Below are positions 1 to 11,674 of a DNA stretch of 64,000 bases, one piece after another; the first letter of the stretch is position 1; each line of letters opens with the position of its first letter. Source of the stretch: Aptenodytes patagonicus (Eukaryota; Chordata; Aves; Sphenisciformes; Spheniscidae); contig NC_134957.1 in assembly GCF_965638725.1 (NCBI RefSeq), positions 20,794,101-20,858,100 on the forward strand, written 5' to 3'. A program made the position numbers and the translations under genes. A model generated the notes under the pieces. That model did no database searches. It was given only the letters and a program-made list of their open reading frames with translations, and had not been told where the DNA came from.

Positions 1-1990
1 TTTACCTGTAGAGCACTCCACTTAAAGTTACTCATGTAGAATTCACTTTTATCTTTGGATTTTGCTTATAGTTCAGACACTTCTGACCTTCACCTACCCA
101 CTGGATAAGAAATCTGATAAGCTGCCTTATGCTTTCAAAGTAGCTTCTCCGCTCATATTTATCATGGTTGCACCAAGTCACAGCCGGCTTACTAAAACAT
201 GGTGTGCAGTTGGATCCTGGGTAATTACACTAACAGTGTTGCTCACTGAAGTCAGTGAGTGATACATGGGGTGCGTATGTGCTGCTGTCATTCAAGCATA
301 CGATCAACTCCTTACTCTCTGTTGACTAGCAACAGAGAAGCGATGTTATTTTGAGTGGAACAATGAATAGGTGTACAGTTTTAGACAATAAAGCGTAGGT
401 AATTTTGAATTTGTAACATTCACAAAATGATATTTAAGTTAGATTATTTCAGGTAGCTACTGCAGAATCAATCTGAACTGGCACGACGGGTACAAACTAT
501 GGAAGAAAACTACGCAGAAAAGAATTGTAAAAGGGCAGCAGGGATTGAGAAAGCCGTCCTCTAGGGATTTTAAACCTGAGACAGGGTGCACTATTATATG
601 GTGGTGTGGTAAAGCAAGTAACAGCGCTTACTTGCCTTCATCTACATACCATACCATACGTCGGTATACTCATACCAGCTTTAGGCTGGCGAGTTCTGTC
701 ATAGCTAGCTACGCGTGTGTAGTTATTCGAGTTCCCAGTAGCCTTGTACACTATATGCTGAAGTCTGTTGAATCTTCCTGGTAATTACATTCGTGCCAGC
801 TCGCGAAGGCTGAGTATTGCACTCTGTGCTGTAAGCTGTCCTTTGAACACTGGATACACGTTCCAATATCTAATGATATCTAATGGATCAGACAACAGAC
901 AAAGGCAGATTAAAAAATGCCAATGGATTTTTATAATCATCTGAAACTCTACAACTTCTTATAGCAGCTGAGCAGCATGACATTGTGCATCTTTTTCTTC
1001 TGCGTCCCTAGGTTAGGTGATTAAAGTCGTAAGAAAAATATTTTTCCCCATATCTTATACTGAAATTTTCATGTCTGCTAGTAAGAATCTTGAGAACTCT
1101 GTAAACTGTTTTTGTTCTCACCATATGATGTTTGAATATTTAATTCCAAAAATAGCCTTGTATCTAAGGGTACTTTTATTAGCTCCGATTTCCTCGGTAC
1201 ATTCTAGATCACATGACATTGTGTTTTGTCAGTAAATTGACAAAACCTACTTTCAGGAGGAGGGAGAAAGGTGAACCCAGGAATAATGTGATATCCGCTA
1301 CTTCATTTGAAGGGAAAAAAATATTTTACAGTATATGTGATATCTACTGATTATAAAGTTGTTTGTAGTGTATCTCTGAAAATATCTCCACAGCAGTTTT
1401 CATTTAAAAGCACGGTCGAATACTTTTGGATTGACTCCTTGATACAGCCTTTCTGTTCCTAGGCATTATTGGCGCAAGTTACTTTTTAATAGTTGTTAAA
1501 CAACCGTAAAATTAGGAAATGGCGATTAGGCTATGCTCTAACACAGTGCTGTGCAGGATCTGCCACTACCTAGGTTAGTTCTGTGCATGCTGAAGTCATA
1601 GCCCCCATAAGCAGGAGGCGTTTAAGTATAAATAACCTGATTTTTGAAGATTCGTTGTATACCAGTACTGTATTTCAAAATCATTCGGTACTTCTGCGGT
1701 AGAAGGAAGAATGAGGTAAAACTCACTGGTGTTGGTGAAAGATAGGCAAGCTTAATGAGGTAACATAGCGTACGTTTTACTGCTGGACCAGAAGGAGGGA
1801 AGAAACCCATCAGGCCGCTCCAGGTAAGAAATAAGGCTCTCGGATATTAATTACTGTAATGGTATTGAGTAGGTTATCAGCTAAAGCCAGATGCCCTAAC
1901 ATCCACAGAGGAGAAGAGAGAGGATTATTCATGAGTGTTTGATGGACACGGCAATTCAGCTGAACACTAATGTATTCCTTTCTTTTCAAG
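1..1990 (+). other. TMEM164: TMEM164 intron (3' part)
   Basis: This is the non-coding run before the first recognisable TMEM164 exon. I looked for the preceding conserved exon, which should encode the membrane segment just before the YTPEPL motif, and did not find it, so that exon should lie left of the window. The segment ends in a pyrimidine-rich acceptor (tttcttttcaag) at 1990. The short open frames at 62-262, 545-784 and 1017-1235 resemble no protein I know and are consistent with chance. I see no repeat family here. Confidence 0.75.
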
Positions 1991-2091
1991 GTATCTACAC
2001 TCCAGAACCACTCTGCAATTTCTGGTGGGCTCTTTTATCCACGGGGTTTATGTTTGTATATCATTTTAGCATCTTGCAGATTCTGGGATTG
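1991..2091 (+). CDS. TMEM164: TMEM164 penultimate coding exon
   Basis: The exon encodes the next-to-last piece of TMEM164, a multi-pass membrane protein reported to act as an acyltransferase making arachidonoyl ether phospholipids and linked to ferroptosis (literature, from memory). Seen: acceptor ttttcaag before 1991, donor gtaagt after 2091, and 101 nt read as GT plus 33 codons, so it begins in phase 1 and ends in phase 0. The peptide starts with a split glycine then [18 protein letters not shown], followed by FMFVYHF and ILQILGL. It is a hydrophobic membrane span with a conserved YHF, and it matches the human TMEM164 region around YTPEPL and YHFSVLQILGL as I remember it. It joins in frame to the exon at 2487. 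Only about the last third of the protein (around 101 of about 297 residues) lies in this window. Confidence 0.95.
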
Positions 2092-2486
2092 GTAAGTAAA
2101 TACAGGTTAATAAATGGATAGAGTGCAAGTACATTCAAAGTAAAAATGCTGACTAGTTTTTCAAAGTGTCCAGATATATATGGATAAGACTAGTTACATG
2201 CAGATTTCGAATTGCATGTTCTGATGGGCATTTGTATCTCATATCTCACGAGTATCGGTAAAAGATTTCATAAATTGGTTATGTACCTGCATAAATCCAT
2301 CTATTAAATGCACAACTGAATTTGGATCTGCTTTCCTTCTGAAAGCTGCCCTACGTGTGTTGAACAAAGGACTGTCACCTCAACATTTTTTATTATTACG
2401 GTAATTTCAAAATTACCATTTTAGGGGTCTGAATCAGTGCAACACAAAAATATTGTTAATTTATAAATTTGTTGTCACTTTCTCAG
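2092..2486 (+). other. TMEM164: TMEM164 last intron (395 nt)
   Basis: A short phase-0 intron. The donor gtaagt is at 2092 and the acceptor ttgtcactttctcag ends at 2486. It contains AT-rich sequence with no recognisable gene or repeat. Confidence 0.9.
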
Positions 2487-2693
2487 GTTACAGAAGTGAA
2501 TTTGAACAACATGTTGTGCCCAGCCGTCTCAGATCCTTTTTATGGGCCCTGGTATCGAATCTGGGCATCTGGACATCAGACTGTCATGACCATGACTCAC
2601 GGGAAGCTTGTAATCCTACTGTTTTACAGTGCTGTCCCCATCTTTAAATGTAGCGTGGACTTGCTCAGACTCCCAGCTAAGAAAATAGACTGA
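2487..2693 (+). CDS. TMEM164: TMEM164 terminal coding exon
   Basis: This is the last coding part of TMEM164, with the stop codon TGA at 2691-2693. It has 69 codons including stop and starts in phase 0 after a tctcag acceptor. The peptide begins [20 protein letters not shown], continues with [12 protein letters not shown] and MTMTHGKL, has a last hydrophobic span ([12 protein letters not shown]), and ends [11 protein letters not shown]. The [23 protein letters not shown] block and the RLPAKKID end are what I recall of vertebrate TMEM164, so identification is firm. Relative to my memory of the human protein, the stretch between THGKLVIL and [11 protein letters not shown] is the divergent part. 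A second open frame (2453-2647) overlaps in another reading frame and is a shadow. Confidence 0.96.
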   Translation, partial: VTEVNLNNMLCPAVSDPFYGPWYRIWASGHQTVMTMTHGKLVILLFYSAVPIFKCSVDLLRLPAKKID

Positions 2694-3065
2694 AATTTCT
2701 CCCCACGGAGCAGTACGTACAGGAAGCAGAGATACTTATACTGGAAAACAAAGAGGAGGGATGAGAGGACAATGTGTTTATACTTCTCCCCACAGTTTAT
2801 TGCCTCAGAAACACCTCTATAATCAAGTGAGGTTTTTTTTAACTGCTGTTTCTCACTGCCTATTGCCAATGGCAAAATTAGTGGCCTTAATCTGGAGAAG
2901 GTTCGTGTTTTATACATTTTGTGTAGATTACAGCAGAATCTTGCTAAGCCACTGTTCAAAATTAGGCCAGGATCTGTCCACATTCCAGCAAAGAGAGTGG
3001 CAGTGCTACCTCGTTTTGACTTATTTTCCATTAAATGTAAGTACACTTACATCACAGGATAAGGA

Positions 3066-3071
3066 AATAAA
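3066..3071 (+). promoter_or_regulatory. poly(A) signal candidate, proximal
   Basis: AATAAA lies 373 nt downstream of the TMEM164 stop. If used it would give a short 3' UTR. This is a motif match only. Confidence 0.3.
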
Positions 3072-4342
3072 GCTGAATTACAACACTCCACTGATGCGAA
3101 CAGAACACATGTTGAAGTGCATCATCCTGGCTTAACTCTTAGCACTTGAATGTTGCAAAACGGTCACAGTGAAACGATGTACGCTTAATCTCCCAGTCGT
3201 AGGTGCGAAACAGTGAGGTTCTACTGTATTTTCTTTAAGCTGGTTGAAAATGCTAGGGAACAATAACTCATTCAAAAGTTGTTTTTTTTTTTTTTTAAAT
3301 CGACTACTTAATTTCTAAGCTGCTGTGCATAAATATCTATCTGGCTGAGTCCCATCAGATCTTGACGCTATGGAGATGCTTTTATTTGAGCGAGTGGAAA
3401 AACACCATGTTGAAATAATTTCAAAAGACCGTGTTACGTATAAGCCGTGATAAGGTATTTCATCCACTGTTCTGACCTGACTTTGAACAAAATGGGTTTT
3501 TCACTTAGCTTAGACTGGGGAGGGAGTGGAGATACAAAGTCCAATGTAAACATCAGCGTTTTCTTTTTTTACTTACTAGCTTTTGAAACATTCCTCCTCT
3601 GTGTTCTACACTGATCCTCGCTCAGTAGAGCGGTTAGTGAAGAAACAAAATGGAACTGTGATGTTCTCTCTCTACAGCTCTAATACACTCTGTAGACTGA
3701 TTTTAAAATACAGATATAAAAAGGAATGTCAAATCAGTGCAGGCCTCTACTGAAAAGAAAGTGTTCCAGTTTACTAATATGACTATATCTTCCTGTCAAC
3801 ACGTCTTTTGGAGAACGGGATGTAGATAGGCAGAATGATGAACAGTAAACTGTGGGTACCTGTTCAAATTTCCCAAGGCTAGAGGAGAAACTTGAGCAGA
3901 AAGATGGGAAATCTTGAGTGTGTTCCTCCAGATAGTTACTTGTGAGTCTATTATGCAGACTGCTGTGTTTCAGGGCTGCAGGAATTTTGTTGTACAAAAG
4001 TTTGTTGCAATTTACAGATTCATTGTCTTGTCAAAGCTGTGACTTGCAAGATAAAACAAAACCATCATACCTCCTCCAGCTGGATCACCTGAAGATATAT
4101 TCTGAAGTTAAGGTACAGTCATTTATACCTCAAGAAGGAAAAGTAAGAATGAGAAGTGGTTGACTTCCCCCCCCCCCAAAAGAAAAATTTTCATTGGAGA
4201 GGGAACAAAAGGCTACTTCCAATATTTTTACTTCGTATGACTAAAAAAAAAACCACCTCAATCAGAAATATATTGTCCCATGTTCTAATTTACAAACTGG
4301 TTTCTGGCTTTCTTCCACGCCTTGCTGTGTGTATATATACAT

Positions 4343-4348
4343 AATAAA
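4343..4348 (+). promoter_or_regulatory. poly(A) signal candidate
   Basis: AATAAA sits after a short TATATATAC run, about 1.65 kb after the TMEM164 stop. This is a motif match only. Confidence 0.3.
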
Positions 4349-5942
4349 TGTACTGTACTCTCCCAACTTGAGAACATGAGACGTATACCTAAACTATCCA
4401 TCAACCACGTATAGCTTAGTTATACAGACGGCTCTGTATAACGGCTCCTTGTGTTTGTAATCAGAATTCAGCTTGAGAAAGCAAAGCACGGGATAATAAG
4501 GACTACCAGCATACAGAGTTAACGGTCAATTGTTGATCCTGCAAATGTCCAAAAGTACATAATGAATCTCATTGAGCAGTCTCGCTGCCGCCTCAGGAAA
4601 GCTGGGCATATGTTGCTTAAGTATTTGTAGAGTGGGGCCTAAAGAAAGAATGCGTTGGTTTTGAAGGCCTGAGTCCGCCTGTGGAAGACCACTTAATTAG
4701 CTGCTGAAGTGACAGAAGTTCTTGCTATTTAGTTCGGCATATTCAGTATTTCATGATGAAATAGAGGATGTTGCTGGGAGATGCTAAGATGCACAGTGCT
4801 GGATGTAAAGCATGCCCCCTACTAATATACTTCATCTCCTATGAAGAGCTGAATGAAACACACAGTGATTCTTCCCTCCCCATGGTTACTGTCAAGTGTA
4901 TCATGGTTTACTTATTTGCTTAAGAATTTGGCAAAACGCCTTGTGTTGGATTCAGTCCTGTTTAGACGGAAAGTTTGGTTACAATAGAATGATTTTAACC
5001 AAATTTTGCAAACGTTATTTAGCATTATTATTTGCTTAACTTTTTTTTTTTAAAGAATCTTTCCTGTTTCTTTATTTTTTCTTCAGAACGTTGTAGCTAC
5101 TGGAAAAATTTCTGAGTTATGTGAAAGTAGCAGCCTTTGTTTTTTTCTTTTTGAACTACAACATTTCCTATCTATAGTCGTGTGCTCCAGCGCATTCTAA
5201 ACAAGTATAAACAGCTGCTATTTGCCACCATTGACGGCCTCTGGTCAATTGAGACTGCAGAAGCATTTAAACAAGCTCAGGTGTCTCAGTGCAGGCCGTT
5301 TGCTTGGAATGCAAAATTTGTGAGCTCTTCTGACTGACTTAAAATTCAGGAGCAGGAATGGCAATGTTAAATATAGCCAACGCGAGGGAAATCCCTGGGG
5401 CAATCTGGATGACAGGTTTCTTGGTGTAGTTGTACCACTTGCACCGTTGACTTTGATAGCAGAGCCACTGTAAGGGATTGCTCCTGCCTTCCCTCCCAGC
5501 CTGTATCATAGATGCCTGTCGCTGTCACTGTGCTGCGATTCATGCTTTTCTCCCTTACGCTGGTCCCGTTGTTTTGAGTCGCACTAGAAATTTCAGGCAT
5601 AATTTTGCAACATGGAGTATGCTGACAGAACTGCTCATCAAAGCCAACGGGACACTCAGTATTCCCCTTCCAAACCTTACCCGTGCAGGTTCTGGAGCTT
5701 GTTGAACTCTTCTATACCAATTTAAGTTGCTAAAATGACTAACTGAACAAGGTAATTCAGCAAAAAAAATAGAGAGGTAAACCAACTACTACACTCAGTA
5801 AAGATTTTAGAAGTATTGGAGCTGCTGTAAAAGAGTTGAATGGTGCGACTGGAGTCAGGCGGGAGGGAAGTGGAACCTTCACGTCTTTTTGACGGTAAGC
5901 TGTTGCTTCTTTGCTTTTTGTACAGTATCAGTGAAGCTGGCT

Positions 5943-6436
5943 TAGAATAGACTTGTTTAGGTTGGAAAAGACCTTTAAGATCATCGAGTCCAACCGTTAA
6001 CCTAGCACTGCCAAGTCCACCCCTAAACCATGTCCCTAAGCACCGCATCTACACGGCTTTTAAATACCTCCAGGGATGGGGACTCCACCACTTCCCTGGG
6101 CAGCCTGTTCCAATGCTTGACAACCCTCATGGTGAAGAAATTTTTCCTAATATCCAATCTAAACCTCCCCTGGCGCAACTTGAGGCCATTTCCTCTCGTC
6201 CTATCGCTTGATACTTGGGAGAAGAGACCGACCCCACCTCGCTACAACCTCCTTTCAGGGAGTTGTAGAGAGCGATGAGGTCTCCCCTCAGCCTCCTTTT
6301 CTCCAGGCTAAACAACCCCAATTCCCTCAGCCGCTCCTCATCAGACTTGTTCTCCAGACCCTTCACCAGCTTCGTTGCCCTTCTTTGGACATGCTCCAGC
6401 ACCTCAATGTCCTTCTTGTAGTGAGGGGGCCCAAAA
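5943..6436 (-). mobile_element. CR1 LINE, 5'-truncated 3' end
   Basis: A non-LTR retrotransposon fragment of about 0.5 kb in reverse orientation. On the + strand it starts with tail-like tagaatag, followed by the CR1 3'-UTR signature (gttggaaaagaccttt, gatcatcgagtccaacc). The minus strand then reads the CR1 ORF2 C-terminus with few interruptions: [20 protein letters not shown], then [20 protein letters not shown]. The 5' truncation falls near 6436, where similarity ends after gtgagggggccc. Because ORF2 is still largely readable the copy is not ancient. It lies inside the candidate TMEM164 3' UTR, antisense to it, so a long TMEM164 mRNA would carry antisense CR1 sequence. No clear target-site duplication is seen, as is usual for CR1. 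Confidence 0.93.
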
Positions 6437-7442
6437 GTTAAATTATTCCCTCCCCTTGCCCCTTTTTGAAGGCTTTTTAAACTTAGTGTTTCATTTTGGT
6501 TTATGGTATGGCAGCAAGACACTGTATCAGCCTAGCTGAGACACAAGCTTCACAGAAGAACAGATCAGAATGGGAGCAGAAAGGGAACGAACTTCTGAAG
6601 CTAATGTCATGGAACTTCACAGCCTTTATTCCTCAGCTGTCTCTGGTGCCTGTTTGGAATGTGCATCACACAGAGCTTGTTCAATGTGCAGCATATTGGG
6701 TTGAATGGGAAAGCAGCATACTTAAATCTCCATAGGGGTTATTTATTCTCTTCCCTGGCAGAGGCTGATTTTCTTTTCCCTGAACTGTTTATTTTATAGG
6801 CAGTTATGCTATACGGATGATTTCTTTGGTTGCTTTTATGCTTATTTATGCTGGAAATCTAAGAGCAAAACTATACTGCTATTCTTGAAATCTAATTGGC
6901 ATTCTCTCCTGTGGTTATTATGCACACAAGCTGTGTCAAGATAACTTGAAGCTGTTGGCCAGTACCTGGTGATGAGATTTTACATTGCAGCAGTGCAGTG
7001 TACAATCGAAAGGGCAGTCCCGGTCCTCCCCGGTCAAACGTTCCTAAATCTTTTGTCACAGTACTAACAGTTAGGAAAACATTAGCAATAGCTATGGGGC
7101 GGAGCAGGAGGTGGACCGTACAGCCAGTCAGACTATGCCTTGCAGCAGCAGCTTACGCTGACTGTAAAATCTCACCCTGAAGTGGACCGATTTGCTGTCC
7201 GCCAGCAAGTCGGGCACAATACCAGAAAAAACTTCTTGTGTAGTGCCGATGCCTGGACTGCACAGAGAAGCTGGTCTGTATTAAGGTGTCTGAACAGAGC
7301 CCTCTACTCTCCTAATTTTTAGTACTGTAGGCACTTCAAACGAAAGAAACAAGGAGCGATGAAATGGATTGCTCTTTCTGCCAGTGAATGACTCTCTAAC
7401 TTTGCCCCCAAATATACACATAAATGAAGCATTAGTAACTAC

Positions 7443-7448
7443 AATAAA
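7443..7448 (+). promoter_or_regulatory. poly(A) signal candidate
   Basis: AATAAA followed by a T/GT-rich stretch (cttgtttgctgatcggtttg), which could serve as a downstream element. This is a motif match only. Confidence 0.3.
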
Positions 7449-8953
7449 CAACTTGTTTGCTGATCGGTTTGTTTATGCAGCCTCAGAGTAAGTAGCCCTC
7501 CAGAGCAGAAAAGTGAGCTAGTAAAATTTCTGCACCCACCATAACATCTGGCGATTCAGCCTGTGAATATTGAGATTATTGTGCCAAGGCTTTAGCTGTC
7601 CAGGATACATGCAGTGCTATTTTTCAAGGCCTCAGACACTGTACGCTGTGTTTGAGCTGTAGCCATTTGTTTAACTTCCTCCTGTTTAAGCACCAAAGAA
7701 TTTGCGTCTTGTTTCTTTTGAAGTGTGAAAATTAACAGCTCTTGACCATGCTTGTATAAATCAATGAAAAACCACAGCCTGCGAACACACAGCTAGCTAT
7801 ACTTGGTTTTGGTTCAGCTTCTTGGGGCTTGACGAACGCTGCTTATAAGCAAAGCCGACTTGTGCTTAAGCAGGTGCTGCCTTGCTGAAGTTGGGAGAAA
7901 TGAAAAGTCAGCCCATTTGCATACCTTAAGATTATAGAGTACCTCACTGGAGATTTATCCGTGTCTGGCCACAATCAGGGTTTTGATATTTCTGTACATT
8001 TGATAGCATCTTGTAAAGCCCAGGTGTATTTTCCTTTCAAGAAATGGCTATTTGCAACCGTTAAATTACTGTACTTTACTTTTATGTCCTGAGTCTAAAC
8101 CACGGGCATTTGTTTCCTATGCATCTAGAGCTAATGGAAAATATAGACGTGCTGTTTTTCTCGCTGTTGCAATTTTTTCACTAGAGGCAGATTCTTAGGA
8201 ATTAAATTGGTCTTAATAGTTAACAAAGCTCTGAAAAGGCCAAAAACCAGGAAGAGGGCATATGTCAGCCCTTCTGTTAGGAGGCGAAAGGTTTCTACAG
8301 GCAGACAGGTCAACTTTGATGTTTTCATTTTTACAGTGACAAGACTCATAACAAATCTGTTGATTTTTGTGCTCTCGTACTTGAAGTGATATTGCTATAA
8401 ATCTGTCTTGCAGCTTTTAGCGTAACTTAGTCAAAGCCAAGCTGTTTTTTTAAATGATTTTATTTCAGGGTCAATTTTGTACTTTTTTAAAATTCTTTCT
8501 GCATTTACTGAGTCATTATCTCAATGCTGCAGAGGACGCAGCAGGCAGAACAGCGAGCATACCCACACCGCTCCCACCAGCCAAGCTGTGCTAGGGAGCT
8601 GGAGTTGCTCAGGCACTGGTCTGAAGCGCAAAGCAGTCTGGAAACTCGCGGTTCCAGTTACCCAACCCTCCAGTTCAAGGGTGGCGTTATCCAGGCACAG
8701 AATGGTATGGCAAGGGCAAGGATGGATGTGGAGAGGCTCAACTGCCACATATGCTGTTAGTTCTGAATAATCTAAGAGTGTTATAAATTTTGTAAACTTT
8801 TTAATGTGTTAAAACTTGGTTATGAGGTAACATTTACAAATAAGGGGTAATTTGTGTACTTGGTTTTGTATTTTGGTCTGGGTTTTTTTGTTGTTGTTGT
8901 GCCCTAAGTCCAGATCACTGGGCAAATAGTTGTTAAACCTTTGAATTAAAACA

Positions 8954-8959
8954 AATAAA
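8954..8959 (+). promoter_or_regulatory. TMEM164: poly(A) signal candidate, distal
   Basis: AATAAA in the context acaaataaaggcatttt, preceded by T-rich and (TTG)n sequence (about 8860-8900) and followed within 30-40 nt by T-rich gttctgttatcattc. This is the most convincing plus-strand mRNA end left of the AMMECR1 tail. A transcript end near 8,980 would give a 3' UTR of about 6.3 kb. Confidence 0.4.
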
Positions 8960-9194
8960 GGCATTTTAATGGCTACTGTACAGTTCTGTTATCATTCTAA
9001 TCGCGCCAGGCACTGAGTCTGTCTTGCTTAAGACTTTTTAAAACTAGATAAGAAAACCGAAATTGACTTTCCACTTCAGTTTGTAATATTAACAGTTAGA
9101 GTCACAGAGGGACTTTTAATATTAGATAGCTAATCATCAAATCAGGTAAGAATATGGATTCTCCCCTCTTAAGCAGAGAACAGACTACTACTAC

Positions 9195-9224
9195 AGACTA
9201 CGTCTGTACTGCTAGACGTAGTCT
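9195..9224. repeat. Perfect 11-bp inverted repeat, 8-nt loop
   Basis: The left arm agactacgtct (9195-9205) and right arm agacgtagtct (9214-9224) are exact reverse complements around gtactgct. It sits about 240 nt past the best TMEM164 poly(A) signal. The next base pair outward does not match. Function is unknown. Confidence 0.9.
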
Positions 9225-11378
9225 ACCTTGCACGTAGCAGTTTCTGTAAGTGAGAACAATGATTACCAGGATTTCTGGAAGTTTTAAACATTTAAGTATG
9301 ACCTGTGCCTGTTTTCTGTCAACCAACACAAGCCAAGCCTGAGTTTGCTGGCAGACCTCACCGTAGGACATAAATCCTCTAATCACTGTTTAAATGTTCC
9401 ATGTCTTTCAGGTAAAGAGCTCAGGAAACAGTATTACAGTATTATGATGCTTTCTCTATGTTTCTTCCACTGTTCTTGCCACAACTTTGGTAGTGACTTT
9501 TATTTCCTGTTCTGTGTCACTTTAGTAGAAGATCACGGAACATGTACAGACATTTTCAGCTCAAAACTTAGGTACTCGGACAATCTCACACCATAGCTGA
9601 TGGCAAAGTAGTTTTAATGCACTTCAGAAATGTGCAGGGCTGTAATTAAAAATACATTTAAATAGACTGCAATAATGTTGTGACCCAGTACCTCCCAGAC
9701 AAGCAGGTACTTCACTGTGTAAGGTTCCTGGCAAATACTGTTCCTGGAAAAAGAACATACTGGATATGCCCACCTTAAGTTTTCACACAGCTGGGGAACA
9801 GAACCAATTCTCCAGCTTAATTTCTCTTGAACAGGGTAAAGACTGATACAACAGCTTAAGTAGAAAGTGCTTTATGGAAACCTGAGATGAATTAAGCAAG
9901 CAATTTCCTTTTTCAGGCACTGCTAATTATCCTCTGCATCTCTCTATAACTCTAATTGTAAGTAAGTCAGCCTTTCATTGTTTAATGAATAGCAACACGT
10001 ATGTAAGAATAAGCTGGTTTCCACCTTTGAAACATCCTTAATACTCGGTACTATTTTGCTAGTTTGATTTTTATAGTGTGATAACTACATAGCTGGCTGA
10101 TGTAGCAAGAAGAGTGGGAAATTTTTGGTAGGCAGTTTTAACTAGCTATACATCTCAATGGACTGTGAGTTTTAGGTAGGTTTTACCCAAGTCAGACTAA
10201 TGATACCAAATCTGTGAGATACTAAAACAACAATGGAAGCTATTTACTCAGGCAGGTTTTCCCTTCAGAGGTATTTTTTTAATCTTCTAAATCAAGGCTT
10301 CAAAGCAAGCGGAGTAAAGGCGGCATCGATCTTCAGCATCTAAAGGTTACATGGATTTTATTGGTTTGTTTTCACAGACTTTGCATCTACAGACAGGAGA
10401 TCTATTAATATTGAATTAGTCAAAGGCAAAACACCTCACTTCTAAAATCAGATCCGAATTCCAGGGAGATGTTAGAAATTTCTCACTTTGTCTCAGGAAT
10501 TATCCTACGGAGGAAATACGCTCCCTTTAACTCAGACTCGGCAGAAAATGTCTCTCAGAGCACTAAGAATTTGGCTCAGGGAACAAAGTTCTCCAAGCCA
10601 GTTTTACCTGTCTGGGGACTTTGTTTTGTCATCAGCTGGACTGTGGCTTTGTTGCTTCACAGGAACGCACTCCTTCCCTTCTCACATAAACCACCTCTTT
10701 GGTATCGGCACAGCTAGCCATACCGACACAGAGGTTTGCCGAGGCTCCCTCACCCCCTGACCAACACCCCAGGAAGCCCTGCGACCAAGCCAGAGTTGCT
10801 ACAGGGACACTGGAAACTGGTGCTGACAGTTAAAGCTGGTTTAATGAACTAAAGGTTCTGGCGTGCTGTTCTCACCGGATCTGCTTAAGTAAAACAATTT
10901 AAAAACGGCCCCACTGTGTTAAGACTAAAGGCTTTCGGGGAAGGGGAAAAGAATTCTTCCCCGGCCCTTCATGCTTTGCAGGAACCCCCTAAGTCAGTGC
11001 AAATTCTACACTGTAATTTTTTTCCATGAAATTTGGTCAACGTGACAGTCTACACATGAGCTGGATATGACATGCAAGACAAAGGAATCCCTCATGGCAA
11101 AGCAAGCCTAGTCGGTCTTTAAAATCACACCTACTACTGTCAGAGTAATACAAAGAAAGTAAGTGTGTTGAAATTATTTTAGGTGATACTTCAAGATACT
11201 CTGATACACATTTTGCCACATTATTCTGTTGAACAATGTTGCTACAAATAGTGTAGGCAACGTATTGGTTAAGTTTTGCTTAAAAAGGTTAAAACCACTT
11301 CTCCCTCTCAGAGAGTGAGGAGCCCAAGCCCGGGCAAAATGCTGTGTTTAAAGTTAGACATAAAAAGTACAAAACTGA

Positions 11379-11448
11379 ACTGATAACTTACATAAATACT
11401 GATAAATGTACTGATATAAATACTGATGTAACTGATATAAACGCTGAT
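11379..11448. repeat. Degenerate ACTGAT(ATAAA) tandem repeat
   Basis: ACTGAT occurs at 11379, 11398, 11410, 11422 and 11431, with a variant GCTGAT at 11443. Spacings are 19, 12, 12, 9 and 12 nt, and ctgatataaa occurs twice exactly (11411, 11432). It looks like a decaying minisatellite with a unit of about 12 bp. Read on the minus strand it gives a QY-rich peptide, which I treat as a by-product. Confidence 0.75.
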
Positions 11449-11674
11449 TTAACTTGGAGTGTTTAGTGACTCGCTTCTGAATTAGACTGAAAGCTGCACG
11501 CACCTGTCCACAATCTGTTCCTATGGTAGGCAAAATGGAAAGACAAGAGTTAATCACATGAAAATATTCCTAACGCATCATTAGCCTTTAACATGAACAC
11601 TCATTGCAAATGCTTAAATAAAAAGAAAACTGACCAAGCCGCACAATTAAGCAGAGAAACATAAAAAGAAATGG

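Larger units (their letters stand above)
2694..8980 (+). other. TMEM164: TMEM164 3' UTR (candidate extent)
   Basis: There is no further coding exon after the TMEM164 stop. The region contains four plus-strand AATAAA hexamers (3066, 4343, 7443, 8954). I favour the last as the main end because it follows T- and GT-rich sequence of mRNA-3'-end character, but the sequence alone cannot show which is used. A CR1 copy at 5943-6436 interrupts it. Around 8521-8760 there is a locally GC-richer patch open in several frames. The 3' limit is an estimate from the 8954 signal. Confidence 0.5.
8990..11670. other. Intergenic gap between convergent genes
   Basis: This is the space between the candidate ends of TMEM164 (+) and AMMECR1 (-). 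It has no recognisable exon. It contains a perfect 11-bp hairpin (9195-9224), an open but unrecognised stretch at about 10469-10760, a further minus-strand AATAAA (10357-10362) and a degenerate ACTGAT repeat (11379-11448). If either gene uses a farther signal, part of this gap is UTR. Confidence 0.5.

Noticed and set aside
1..1990. Search for the mir-652 hairpin known from a human TMEM164 intron
   Set aside because: I saw no sequence like the mature miRNA in the intron parts present. The host intron may lie left of the window or the miRNA may be absent.
2624..3046. A 140-codon minus-strand frame overlapping the TMEM164 stop and UTR
   Set aside because: It is antisense to a firmly identified exon, and no motif or splice context supports it.
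11354..11557. QY-rich small protein on the minus strand (LHQYLYQYIYQY)
   Set aside because: The repeat peptide is fully explained by the ACTGAT tandem repeat read in one frame.
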